64,000 nucleotides of DNA from Rhizobium sp. Root274 (GTDB taxonomy: Bacteria > Pseudomonadota > Alphaproteobacteria > Rhizobiales > Rhizobiaceae): NCBI RefSeq assembly GCF_001429245.1, contig NZ_LMJE01000001.1:187186-251185 (forward strand), given 5' to 3'. Under the pieces are notes generated by a model. It was not told the DNA's origin, ran no database searches, and worked only from the letters and a program-made list of their open reading frames with translations. Both the position numbers and the translations under genes were made by a program. Below are positions 1 through 7,744 of the stretch, in pieces; the first letter of the stretch is position 1; each line of letters starts with the position of its first letter.

Positions 1-939
1 CAATCGCGTCGACAGATCGGATATTTGCGCCTGAATCTGCGATTCGGCTGTGCGCAGGCGCTGGATCGATTCCGAGCGACTGACGGCATCGATGGTATCC
101 GTCGACTTCCCTGCCTTGATGGCGGCCTTGAGGTTCTCGGCGGTCGCTTCGGCATTGGCCCGTTCGCCGCGCACGCGAGCAAGTTCGGTGGATATGTCCG
201 AGAGCTGCTTGCTGCTGAAGGACTGGTCGGAGCCGAGCGACATCAAGCCGGCATTGGAGCGATACTCCGCCACCTTCTGCTCAGCCTCTCGGACCTTCTC
301 CCGCAAATTGGCAATTTCGGTTTCCAGCCAGCGGACGGCTTCGGAATTGCTGTCGAGCTTGGCGCCGCTCTGCAACGAGCGATAGACGTCCGTGATCGCA
401 TTGGGCACGTCGGCGGCCAGTTGTGGATCCTTGGACGCGAATTCGATCCCGATCACCCGGGATTTTTCGACCTGATAAACGGACAGTTTTTCCTTGAAAG
501 CCTTCAGGACCCGCTCTTCCGGCGGAAGGTCTAGGGGATTCTTTGTAAGACCGAACAGGACGAGAAAATCGGTGATGGCAGAGGGGCTGGATTCGGGATC
601 GAATTCCGGCCGCTCATGCAGATTGAGGTCCCGGGCCACCTGCTTGATCAGGTCGACCGACTGCAGCAACTGAACCTGGCTGACGACATTCAGTTCGTCC
701 GGCATCGGTTCGACCGTCGATGCGTTCGGGCCGGATGCTGAAAAACTCGGCTCGCGCGGCTCGATCAGCAGCATGGCATTGCTTTTGTAGGTGGGCGCGA
801 TCGCGTGCGCGCCGACGAAAGCCAGCACGCCGACCAGTGCCGTCGTGGTCAGGATGATCCCTTTCCGCTGCCACACGGCACGGAAAAACTGCGCCAGGTC
901 GATATCGACGTCCTGCTGATCACGGTCCAAACTCGGCAT
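1..939 (-). CDS. Wzz/ExoP-type exopolysaccharide chain-length and transport protein (partial)
   Basis: The gene is cut by the left edge: 313 codons are visible and the frame is still open at base 1. The N-terminus (MPSLDRDQQDVDIDLAQFFR) leads into one membrane segment (residues about 30-50) and then a Wzz-type periplasmic region with long helical, coiled-coil-like stretches rich in E, A and R. This is the architecture of polysaccharide co-polymerases that control chain length and bridge the inner membrane to the Wza-type exporter. Full ExoP-like proteins usually end in a second membrane segment and often a tyrosine autokinase; that part lies outside the window. A GGAG-like ribosome binding site precedes the ATG. 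It diverges from the export lipoprotein, so the 196-bp gap probably holds both promoters. Confidence 0.88.
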   Translation of the reverse strand, partial: MPSLDRDQQDVDIDLAQFFRAVWQRKGIILTTTALVGVLAFVGAHAIAPTYKSNAMLLIEPREPSFSASGPNASTVEPMPDELNVVSQVQLLQSVDLIKQVARDLNLHERPEFDPESSPSAITDFLVLFGLTKNPLDLPPEERVLKAFKEKLSVYQVEKSRVIGIEFASKDPQLAADVPNAITDVYRSLQSGAKLDSNSEAVRWLETEIANLREKVREAEQKVAEYRSNAGLMSLGSDQSFSSKQLSDISTELARVRGERANAEATAENLKAAIKAGKSTDTIDAVSRSESIQRLRTAESQIQAQISDLSTRL

Positions 940-991
940 CACACACTCCCGGGGCTTTATCCGCGCAACCGTAAAGGATCATGGTAACTCA

Positions 992-1082
992 AGGGTTAAT
1001 TGCAGGGGGTGCAACCTGACGCCTTCCCTCCTCCCGCCGTAGGGTGAAATGCGGGGTCAGCCGTTTACCGGGCATTAACCCT
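992..1082. promoter_or_regulatory. Divergent promoter region with inverted AGGGTTAAT / ATTAACCCT elements
   Basis: Two 9-bp elements, AGGGTTAAT (992-1000) and ATTAACCCT (1074-1082), are exact reverse complements about 73 bp apart in the gap between the divergent chain-length and export genes. This arrangement suits a regulator that acts on both promoters. No regulator family is assigned. Confidence 0.3.
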
Positions 1083-1135
1083 AACCGTTCGATAACGAGA
1101 CAACGAAACGGGTTCAATCGGGGGCGCGACTGCGC

Positions 1136-1711
1136 ATGGCCATGGTGGGGAAACACGCGATACTTCTGGTCGCAGGCGCACTTCTGTCCGCCAGCCTGGC
1201 TGGTTGCGCCGGTTATCGCCCTGCGCCGAAGGTCTTTCATGAAGCGACCATCCAGCCCTATCGCCTCGACAGCGGCGATCGGCTGCGGGTCACCGTCTTC
1301 GAACAGCCGAGCCTGACGAATACCTACACCGTCGACCAGGCCGGCTACATTGCCTTCCCGCTGGTCGGGCAGGTTGCGGCGCGCGGCGCGACACTGACCC
1401 AGCTCGAAGGCGTGCTCGCCCAGAAGCTGAAGCAGGGTTATCTGCGCGACCCTGATGTCACCATCGAGATCGACCGCTATCGCTCGATCTTCGTGATGGG
1501 GGAGGTCGGTCAACCGGGTCAATATGCGTATGTCCCAGGCATGACCATCCTCAACGCCATCGCCGTGTCCGGCGGCTTTACAGGCCGTTCGAACCAGCGT
1601 GACGTGGACGTAACGCGCAAGATCAACGGTCAGATCATCACCGGCCGCGTGCCGATCACCGATCCCATCCTTGCAGGCGACACCGTCTACGTACGCGAAC
1701 GGCTTTTCTGA
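1136..1711 (+). CDS. Short Wza-family polysaccharide export lipoprotein
   Basis: A 191-residue outer-membrane polysaccharide exporter. It starts with a lipoprotein signal (hydrophobic segment ending in the lipobox LAGC, Cys about residue 23), followed by a Poly_export domain (YRLDSGDRLRVTVFEQPSLT) and one SLBB-like domain (GEVGQPGQYAYVPGMTILNA). E. coli Wza is nearly twice as long and has a further SLBB domain and a C-terminal amphipathic helix that forms the outer-membrane pore; those are missing here although the gene has an intact stop. It may rely on another protein for the pore, as in short alphaproteobacterial versions. It lies three bases before the glycosyltransferase, so the two are probably co-transcribed. 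ATG 1142 is an alternative start. Confidence 0.88.
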   Translation: MAMVGKHAILLVAGALLSASLAGCAGYRPAPKVFHEATIQPYRLDSGDRLRVTVFEQPSLTNTYTVDQAGYIAFPLVGQVAARGATLTQLEGVLAQKLKQGYLRDPDVTIEIDRYRSIFVMGEVGQPGQYAYVPGMTILNAIAVSGGFTGRSNQRDVDVTRKINGQIITGRVPITDPILAGDTVYVRERLF

Positions 1712-1714
1712 TCG

Positions 1715-2857
1715 ATGTCAGACAAGCGGCCGCTGCGCATCGTCCATTGTTTTCGATCTCCGGTGGGCGGCATCTTTCGTCATGTCCGCGATCTCGCCGA
1801 ACATCACAGTCAGGCCGGTCATCACGTCGGCATCGTCTGCGACAGCTCCACCGGCAGCGAGCACGAAGACAAGCTTTTCGCGCAGATCATGCCCTATCTG
1901 GCGCTCGGGCTGGAGCGCCTGCCGATCCAGCGCTCCGTCAGTCTCAGCGATCTGGCGGCTTTAAAGAACTGCTACAATCATATCAAGGAATTGCGGCCTG
2001 ACATTCTGCACGGACACGGCGCCAAGGGCGGCGTGGTCGCGCGGGTCATCGGCTCACTCCTGCGGGTTCAAAGGTATAGCGTTGCCCGCCTCTATTCCCC
2101 ACATGGCGGAAGCCTGCATTTTCGCTCCCGCACGCTTTCGGGTGAAGCTGTGTTCATGGCCGAGCGCATTCTGGAGCACGGCACGGAGGCGATCTCCTTC
2201 GTCTGCGACTACGAGCGCGCCACCTATGAGGCGAAGATCGGCAAGCCTCATTGCGACGCGGTCCGCATCTATAACGGGATCAGCGACCGTGATTTCGGCG
2301 CAGTGCCCCGGTCGGTCAATGGCGCGGACTTCGTCTATATCGGCATGTTGCGCGACATGAAGGGACCGGATGTCTTCATCGAAGCCTTCGATCAGGTGGA
2401 ACGGCGACTGGGCAGGCCCCTCACCGCCCGGATTATCGGCGACGGTCCGGACGAACAGAAATACAGACGCATGCTGAACGAAAGAGGTTTGGCGGACCGC
2501 GTAGCGATGGCTCCTGCCATGCCTGTCAGAGACGCCTTCGCGATGGCCGACATCGTCGTCATTCCCTCGCGTGCCGAAGCCATGCCCTATATCGTGCTGG
2601 AAGCGCTCGCGGCGGAGAAGACGGTTATTGCGTCACGGGTCGGCGGCATTCCGGAAGTCCTCGGCAGCGACAGTGAGGCCCTGGTGGAGCCCGGCAACCC
2701 CGGAGCGCTGGCCGCGGTGATGGCAACAGCCCTCACCTCGGCGGACTGGTCGCGGCGGACCATGCCTGAGCGCGAGCGCTTCCGCGGGCGCTTTTCCGCC
2801 TCCGTCATGGCTGCACAGGTCGAAGACCTCTATCAGCGCCATCTCCAGAAAGCCTGA
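1715..2857 (+). CDS. GT4-family glycosyltransferase
   Basis: A 380-residue retaining glycosyltransferase of the GT-B fold. The N-terminal half carries a glycine-rich acceptor loop (FRSPVGGIFRHVRDLAEHH). The C-terminal half has the nucleotide-sugar site with the E-x7-E motif (EAMPYIVLEAL) and a conserved GGIPEVL segment. It would add a sugar to the lipid-linked repeat unit on the cytoplasmic face of the inner membrane. The sugar specificity cannot be read from the sequence. It follows the export gene directly and precedes the priming transferase after a 124-bp gap. Confidence 0.9.
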   Translation: MSDKRPLRIVHCFRSPVGGIFRHVRDLAEHHSQAGHHVGIVCDSSTGSEHEDKLFAQIMPYLALGLERLPIQRSVSLSDLAALKNCYNHIKELRPDILHGHGAKGGVVARVIGSLLRVQRYSVARLYSPHGGSLHFRSRTLSGEAVFMAERILEHGTEAISFVCDYERATYEAKIGKPHCDAVRIYNGISDRDFGAVPRSVNGADFVYIGMLRDMKGPDVFIEAFDQVERRLGRPLTARIIGDGPDEQKYRRMLNERGLADRVAMAPAMPVRDAFAMADIVVIPSRAEAMPYIVLEALAAEKTVIASRVGGIPEVLGSDSEALVEPGNPGALAAVMATALTSADWSRRTMPERERFRGRFSASVMAAQVEDLYQRHLQKA

Positions 2858-2868
2858 CAGCCACGCAG

Positions 2869-2887
2869 ATGTGCCGTCGCGGCACAT
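2869..2887 (+). promoter_or_regulatory. Perfect 8-bp hairpin and palindrome in the gap before the priming transferase
   Basis: ATGTGCCG (2869-2876), loop TCG and CGGCACAT (2880-2887) form a perfect stem. A second short palindrome, TTAGCGCTAA, sits at 2931-2940. Both are in the only sizeable gap of this gene run, so an attenuator or internal regulatory site is possible. There is no strong U-tract after the stem. Confidence 0.35.
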
Positions 2888-2981
2888 GTTTCACCTCGAT
2901 CTGAGATGGGCTAAAGCGTTTCTTAGGACCTTAGCGCTAATCCTTGTGCGCACCCATGTGCGAGGTGTGCGAGGGATCCCG

Positions 2982-4541
2982 ATGAACAAGGTCGACAAAC
3001 CGGACGCTTTCGATCTCGAGGCGCTCCGCCGCAAGCCGGCAATGAATGCCGACGGCACGGCGCCGGGCCCTGGCAGCGAGCCCAAGGCCGAGGTGAGCGC
3101 ATTGGCGCGCCAGATTGCCTCGCAATATGCCGTGGCCAATTATTCGCCGTCGATCATCATCGGCCAGCTGCGTTTTCTAGAATTCCTCAGCCTATTTGCG
3201 ATCGCGCTTGCCGCCAATTACTTCATGGCCCTCGAACCCGGCGCCCATTTCGTCCTGAGCGCCATCAGCGGCTTTGGCGGTGCCTTGCTTGCGCTTACGC
3301 TGATGCAGGCCAGCGATTGCTACCATGTCTCGATTCTACGCACGCCGATGCGCTCGATCGCGCGCGTTCTCATCAGCTGGACCGTGGCTGTCGCGCTCAC
3401 CTCGCTCGCCACTCTGCTGTTCGGCGATTTCGACGTGAAATACCCGAGCACCCTTACCGTCTGGTTCGTCGTCGGTGGCGCCTTCCTCGTCATCGAACGC
3501 AACCTGATCGGTTTTGCCATCCGTCGGTGGGGCCGTAACGGCGTGATGGAACGGCGGGCCGTGATTGTCGGTGGCGGCAAGCCGGCCAAGGACCTGATAC
3601 GCGCGCTGGAACAGCAGCCGGAAAACGATATCCGCATTTGCGGTATCTTCGACGACCGTAATTCACAGCGCTCGCCCGACGTCGTCGCCGGCTATCCGAA
3701 GCTCGGCACGGTGGCAGAGCTCGTCGAATTCGCCCGGCTCGCGCATATCGACATGCTGATCATCTCGCTGCCGCTCAGCGCCGAAGCGCGCATCATGGAG
3801 CTCCTGCGCATGCTGTGGGTGCTGCCGGTCGATGTGCGGCTGGCCGCCCATTCCAACAACCTGCGCTTCCGCCCGCGCTCCTATTCCCATGTCGGCGCGG
3901 TTCCACTGCTCGACATTCTCGACAAGCCGATCCGCGACTGGGACTCGGTTGCCAAACGCGCCTTCGACATCGTCTTCAGCCTGCTTGCTCTTGTGCTTCT
4001 GTGGCCGGTCTTCATCGCCACGGCGATCGCCGTCAAGACGACATCCAAGGGGCCGGTCTTTTTTGTCCAGAAACGGCATGGCTTCAACAACGAGGTTATC
4101 AACGTTTTGAAGTTTCGCTCGATGTATACCGAGATGAGCGATCCGACCGCGAGGAATGCCGTCACCCGAGGCGACCCGCGTGTAACGAAGGTCGGCCGCT
4201 TCATCCGCAAGACCTCGATCGACGAGTTGCCGCAGATCTTCAACGTTCTCCGTGGCGACCTCTCGCTGGTCGGTCCGCGTCCGCATGCCGTGCTCGGCCA
4301 GACGCGCGACAAGACCTATGGCGAGATCGTCGAGGGTTATTTCGCCCGTCACCGAGTGAAGCCCGGCGTCACCGGCTGGGCGCAGATCAATGGCTGGCGC
4401 GGCGAGATCGATACAGACGAGAAGATCAAGTTCCGCACGGCCTTCGACCTCTATTACATCGAGAACTGGTCGCTGCTATTCGACCTGAAGATCCTGTTCC
4501 TCACCCCGATCAAGCTTCTCAATACGGAAAATGCCTATTGA
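2982..4541 (+). CDS. Undecaprenyl-phosphate glycosyl-1-phosphate transferase (priming, WcaJ/ExoY type)
   Basis: A 519-residue polyisoprenyl-phosphate hexose-1-phosphate transferase, the enzyme that starts the repeat unit by loading a sugar phosphate onto undecaprenyl phosphate. It has four or so N-terminal membrane segments (residues about 65-190), a CoA-binding-like Rossmann segment (VIVGGGKPAKDLIRAL), a fifth membrane segment, and the C-terminal catalytic Bac_transf domain (VFFVQKRHGF, VLKFRSMYTE, TSIDELPQIFNVLRGDLSLV). The start at 2982 is chosen because GAGGGA precedes it and the protein then begins MNKVDKPDAF; a GTG at 2871 would add 37 residues that do not look conserved. It overlaps the next gene by 4 bp if that gene starts at TTG 4538. 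Confidence 0.93.
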   Translation: MNKVDKPDAFDLEALRRKPAMNADGTAPGPGSEPKAEVSALARQIASQYAVANYSPSIIIGQLRFLEFLSLFAIALAANYFMALEPGAHFVLSAISGFGGALLALTLMQASDCYHVSILRTPMRSIARVLISWTVAVALTSLATLLFGDFDVKYPSTLTVWFVVGGAFLVIERNLIGFAIRRWGRNGVMERRAVIVGGGKPAKDLIRALEQQPENDIRICGIFDDRNSQRSPDVVAGYPKLGTVAELVEFARLAHIDMLIISLPLSAEARIMELLRMLWVLPVDVRLAAHSNNLRFRPRSYSHVGAVPLLDILDKPIRDWDSVAKRAFDIVFSLLALVLLWPVFIATAIAVKTTSKGPVFFVQKRHGFNNEVINVLKFRSMYTEMSDPTARNAVTRGDPRVTKVGRFIRKTSIDELPQIFNVLRGDLSLVGPRPHAVLGQTRDKTYGEIVEGYFARHRVKPGVTGWAQINGWRGEIDTDEKIKFRTAFDLYYIENWSLLFDLKILFLTPIKLLNTENAY

Positions 4542-5818
4542 GCGCGGTCGCCCACCAGAGCCCTGCCCTTCCCCGGATGCAGGTCGCGGCCCTGCAGATG
4601 GTCGTGTCCTGGGTGCTGGGCTTCGGCGTCTTCCTGTCAGGCTTCGTCATTTCTGAGCCGGCGCCTTATGAGCTGCTGATGGTCGGACAGGTGGCGCTCT
4701 GGTTCCTGTTCGGGCTTCGCATTTCGCGGACCGTTGCCCCGCTGCTCGCCCTACTCCTGACCTTCAACATCGGCGGCATGCTGGCACTGACGGTGATGCA
4801 GGACATCCTGACGGAGCAGTTCCTCTATGTTTTCGTCTCGATCTTTCTGGCGCTGACAGCGGTCTTCTACGCCGCCGTGATCGAGGATCGCCACCAGCGG
4901 CTGGTGCTGATCTTCCGCGCCTGGGTGGCCGCCGCCATTCTGACCGGCATGCTTGGTATCCTCGGCTACTTCCATGCCTTTCCAGGCGCGGAAGTCTTTA
5001 CCCGCTATGACCGGGCAATGGGCGCCTTTCAGGACCCGAACGTCTTCGGTCCCTTCCTTGTCGCACCGATGCTCTATCTGCTTTATGGCCTGCTGAAGGG
5101 AAAGCTGTCTGAATCGCCGCTGCGTCTGATCGGCATCTTGATCATCGCCTTTGCCGTCTTCCTGTCGTTCTCTCGCGCGGCCTGGGGGCTCTTCCTGTTT
5201 TCCGCCATGGCACTGATTTTCATCATGCTGCTGAAGGAACGGAGCAATGCCTTCCGCCTGAAAATCCTGATGCTGTCGGTCGCAGCCGTCGGCATCATGG
5301 TAATGGCGCTGGTCGTGGCATTGCAGTTCGAGAAAGTGCGAGACCTGTTTCTGGCGCGCACCCAGCTGGTGCAGGACTATGACGGCGGCCATCTCGGTCG
5401 CTTCGAACGTCACCGGCTCGGTTTCCAGATGGCGATGGAGCGTCCGCTCGGTATCGGGCCGATGATGTTCGGCAAGATCTTTCCCGAGGACGAACACAAT
5501 ATCTGGCTGAAATCGCTGATGACCTATGGCTGGGTCGGCTTCGTTTCCTACATCTCGCTGATTGCCTGGACGTTCTCTATGGGCTTTCGCTACCTGTTGC
5601 GCGATCGTCCGTGGCAACCCTATTTGATGATCGCCTGGATCGTTCTTGTCGGGCACATGTTGATTGGAAATGTCATCGACACCGACCACTGGCGACACTT
5701 CTATCTCGTGCTCGGCATCGTCTGGGGCTGTTGCGCACTCGAACACCGCTATCAGAAGCAGATCGTGCGCCGCCGCGCGGACGGAGCGATGCCGTCTCGA
5801 GCAAACGGCCAGCGTTAA
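4538..5818 (+). CDS. O-antigen ligase / Wzy-type polymerase, multi-pass membrane protein
   Basis: A 426-residue hydrophobic protein with about ten predicted membrane segments and a larger loop carrying the Wzy_C-like region (LGFQMAMERPLGIGPMMFG, then EDEHNIWLKSLMTYG), typical of O-antigen ligases and EPS polymerases. It would polymerise lipid-linked repeats in the periplasm. The TTG at 4538 overlaps the upstream stop and suggests translational coupling; an ATG at 4577 (MQVAALQMVV) is an equally possible start without a clear ribosome binding site. It is the last recognisable polysaccharide gene of the run. No Wzx flippase is present in the window. Confidence 0.82.
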   Translation: MSAVAHQSPALPRMQVAALQMVVSWVLGFGVFLSGFVISEPAPYELLMVGQVALWFLFGLRISRTVAPLLALLLTFNIGGMLALTVMQDILTEQFLYVFVSIFLALTAVFYAAVIEDRHQRLVLIFRAWVAAAILTGMLGILGYFHAFPGAEVFTRYDRAMGAFQDPNVFGPFLVAPMLYLLYGLLKGKLSESPLRLIGILIIAFAVFLSFSRAAWGLFLFSAMALIFIMLLKERSNAFRLKILMLSVAAVGIMVMALVVALQFEKVRDLFLARTQLVQDYDGGHLGRFERHRLGFQMAMERPLGIGPMMFGKIFPEDEHNIWLKSLMTYGWVGFVSYISLIAWTFSMGFRYLLRDRPWQPYLMIAWIVLVGHMLIGNVIDTDHWRHFYLVLGIVWGCCALEHRYQKQIVRRRADGAMPSRANGQR

Positions 5819-5882
5819 GCCGTCTAGCCAGGCGCACCCCTGCAAGACTTGAACCTGCAGCCGGCTGCGCCATATTCAAATT

Positions 5883-6176
5883 ATGATCACACCAGCCCAG
5901 ATACGCGCTGCCCGCGCGATGCTCGACCTGACGATCGAACGCCTTTCCCAAGAGAGTGGGATTTCGGCCTTGCTGATCCTGCAGATCGAATCCGGCAATG
6001 GTTATGAAGCGACCCCGGCCGATCACGTCGCCCTCAGACAGGCCCTGGAGCGGCTCGGCGTCTTGTTTCTTTCCTCCGGAGAGGCCGGTCCCGGCGGCGC
6101 TGGTTTAAGGCTCGCGGCCACTGAGCACCAGGAAGGCATGCGCCCGGAAGAACTCAACTCCACCAACAATGATTGA
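5883..6176 (+). CDS. Small Xre-type helix-turn-helix protein
   Basis: A 97-residue protein whose first 70 residues resemble a Cro/C1 HTH fold (QIRAARAMLDLTIERLSQES, then the recognition helix and IESGNGYEA). The tail (LERLGVLFLSSGEAGPGGAG) is the usual ending of short alphaproteobacterial Xre regulators. There is no obvious Shine-Dalgarno sequence before ATG 5883. It sits 64 bp after the polysaccharide genes and could regulate them or itself; that is inference from position only. Confidence 0.75.
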   Translation: MITPAQIRAARAMLDLTIERLSQESGISALLILQIESGNGYEATPADHVALRQALERLGVLFLSSGEAGPGGAGLRLAATEHQEGMRPEELNSTNND

Positions 6177-6221
6177 CTATTTCTCATAAGCTGGTGGAAC
6201 AATATCCCGGTTGGAAACTTA

Positions 6222-6244
6222 CCTGCCTGATAGAATCAGACAGG
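6222..6244 (+). promoter_or_regulatory. Hairpin overlapping the ribosome binding site of the 49-residue membrane protein
   Basis: CCTGCCTGAT (6222-6231), loop AGA and ATCAGACAGG (6235-6244) pair over 10 bp with one mismatch. The 3' arm runs into the CAGGAG Shine-Dalgarno element (6241-6246) of the gene starting at 6253, so the fold could limit ribosome access. It may equally be a DNA operator. Confidence 0.4.
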
Positions 6245-6252
6245 AGAATTTC

Positions 6253-6402
6253 ATGAGCCGGAACAATGGCCTCTACTTGATCATCGGTGCCCTCATCGTC
6301 GCCGTCATCGGACTGGGCATCTACGTCTATCAGGAGGAGCGTAAGCCGGATGGCGTCGAGCTTCGCATCGGCGAGAACGGCGTTTCGGTCGAGCAGAACT
6401 GA
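6253..6402 (+). CDS. Small single-pass membrane protein, 49 residues
   Basis: It starts MSRNNGLYLIIGALIVAVIG and has one membrane segment (residues about 6-25) followed by a short charged tail (YQEERKPDGVELRIGENG). An AGGAG element sits 7-8 bases before ATG 6253, which is why the upstream in-frame ATG at 6211 is rejected. I know similar tiny proteins from rhizobial genomes only as hypothetical proteins. No function is assigned. It is convergent with the esterase gene; the two stops are 13 bp apart. Confidence 0.7.
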   Translation: MSRNNGLYLIIGALIVAVIGLGIYVYQEERKPDGVELRIGENGVSVEQN

Positions 6403-6415
6403 CTATGCGACCGCG

Positions 6416-7447
6416 TCAGGCGCGGCGTATGAAGCTTTCATAGAATTGCTTGGGGGCGCTGTTGGCGCCCTCAAGCATGTAAGGTTGCCGCCCGGCCGTT
6501 CCACGCTTGAGCGGAACCGGCAAACCGTGGTCGAGATCGTCGATGATCCGGTATTCAACCAGCACCTTGCCCGTCTCATCCTTCCAGACGATCCAGCTTC
6601 CGTCGGCAACGGGCAACTCCGTCCCCGCCTCGCGCTGAAGACCATAAACATCGAGCCATTGGGCAAGCGTCGCCTCGGCATTGGCAATCGCGACAACACT
6701 GTCGGCACGACCGTGCCAGATGGATACGGCTGGGCGTCCGATCGCGCTTTCCTCTCGCGCGGCGCGGACGAGATCGCCCCATTCCTTAGGCCCGCGGCGA
6801 GCCCCTGACTTCATCACATGCAGGGCCGACATCGCATCGCGAGCTGCCCCATAAGGTAGGCCTCCGACGATTTGTGCTGCGGCAAAGAGGTCTGGATAAC
6901 TCGCGAGGAGCGCGCCCGCCATGGCACCGCCTGCGGAAAGCCCCTGAATGAAAATGCGATCGGCGGGGATGTTGTGGCGACGGGCGCAATGGTCGATCAT
7001 CTGGCGGATCGACATCAACTCGCCGCGGTCACGCGCCACCGAACTCGGCCTGAACCAGTTGAAGCAGAGGTTCTGGTTGTTCTCTCTGGTCTGCTCCGGA
7101 TAGAGCAGGACAAAACCTTTGTCGCGGGCCATGCGGCTCCAGCCGCTGCCCTTGTCGAATTGTTGCGCCGTCTGCAGACAGCCGTGGAGGACCACCACCA
7201 ATGTCGGCGGGTCGCGCCTCAGAGCCGGTACGAACTCGAACATCCGCAGGCGTCCTGGATTGCTGCCAAAAGCGTGGACTTCGACCAGCGCTGCACGGGA
7301 GGCTGCCGCACGCGCCTTCGCTTTCGGCGCGGCCTTCGGGGGCGTCACCAATCCAATCGTCGGAAAGGCGTCCTTTACCAGCCTGCGCCAACGACGCTGG
7401 CCTTTCAGAAGGGCTGAGAGCGGAGACAGGGGGCTCTTGAAGCGCAT
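6416..7447 (-). CDS. PHB-depolymerase-family esterase (LpqC/PhaZ-like)
   Basis: A 343-residue alpha/beta-hydrolase of the esterase_phb family. It shows the oxyanion segment (TLVVVLHGCLQTAQQFDKGS), the nucleophile elbow with the pentad GLSAG (IFIQGLSAGGAMAGALLAS), an Asp loop around WHGRADSVV and a His near DLDHGLPVP. Relatives cleave poly(3-hydroxybutyrate) or feruloyl and acetyl esters. The N-terminus is basic and has no classical signal peptide, so a cytoplasmic or granule-associated role is as likely as secretion. The start at 7447 follows an AAAGAGAT element; the frame stays open further upstream but without a matching N-terminus. A PhaR-like operator sits 37 bp upstream, which supports a link to PHB storage. 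Confidence 0.85.
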   Translation of the reverse strand: MRFKSPLSPLSALLKGQRRWRRLVKDAFPTIGLVTPPKAAPKAKARAAASRAALVEVHAFGSNPGRLRMFEFVPALRRDPPTLVVVLHGCLQTAQQFDKGSGWSRMARDKGFVLLYPEQTRENNQNLCFNWFRPSSVARDRGELMSIRQMIDHCARRHNIPADRIFIQGLSAGGAMAGALLASYPDLFAAAQIVGGLPYGAARDAMSALHVMKSGARRGPKEWGDLVRAAREESAIGRPAVSIWHGRADSVVAIANAEATLAQWLDVYGLQREAGTELPVADGSWIVWKDETGKVLVEYRIIDDLDHGLPVPLKRGTAGRQPYMLEGANSAPKQFYESFIRRA

Positions 7448-7484
7448 GGTGTGCGATCTCTTTCGACTGGCGTGAAGATCGAAT

Positions 7485-7507
7485 GTAATGCTGCGGTGCA
7501 GCATTAC
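7485..7507. promoter_or_regulatory. Perfect inverted repeat with a PhaR-type core (CTGC-N3-GCAG)
   Basis: GTAATGCTGC, spacer GGT and GCAGCATTAC form a perfect 10+10 bp inverted repeat 37 bp upstream of the esterase start. Its centre is CTGC-GGT-GCAG, which matches the CTGC-N3-GCAG site described for the polyhydroxyalkanoate regulator PhaR of Paracoccus and Rhodobacter. Binding is inferred. Confidence 0.6.
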
Positions 7508-7585
7508 TAGGACATCCGAATGACAAACCGGTCTTTCCGGTAAGATATGAAGAGAAATTTGCTGGGATATCAAGGAAGAGATTGG

Positions 7586-7659
<74 letters not shown>

Positions 7660-7744
7660 ACCTGCCTAAACGGCACGTTCCCTTTAGACAGTGAAGCCTG
7701 CTGGTGCAAGGGGAAAGTCGCGGGCGCTGAAAATTTCCTCAAGC

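Noticed and set aside
3815-4537. Long upstream extension of the Wzy-type gene inside the priming transferase
   Set aside because: It overlaps a conserved catalytic domain in another frame; the membrane protein starts at 4538 or 4577.
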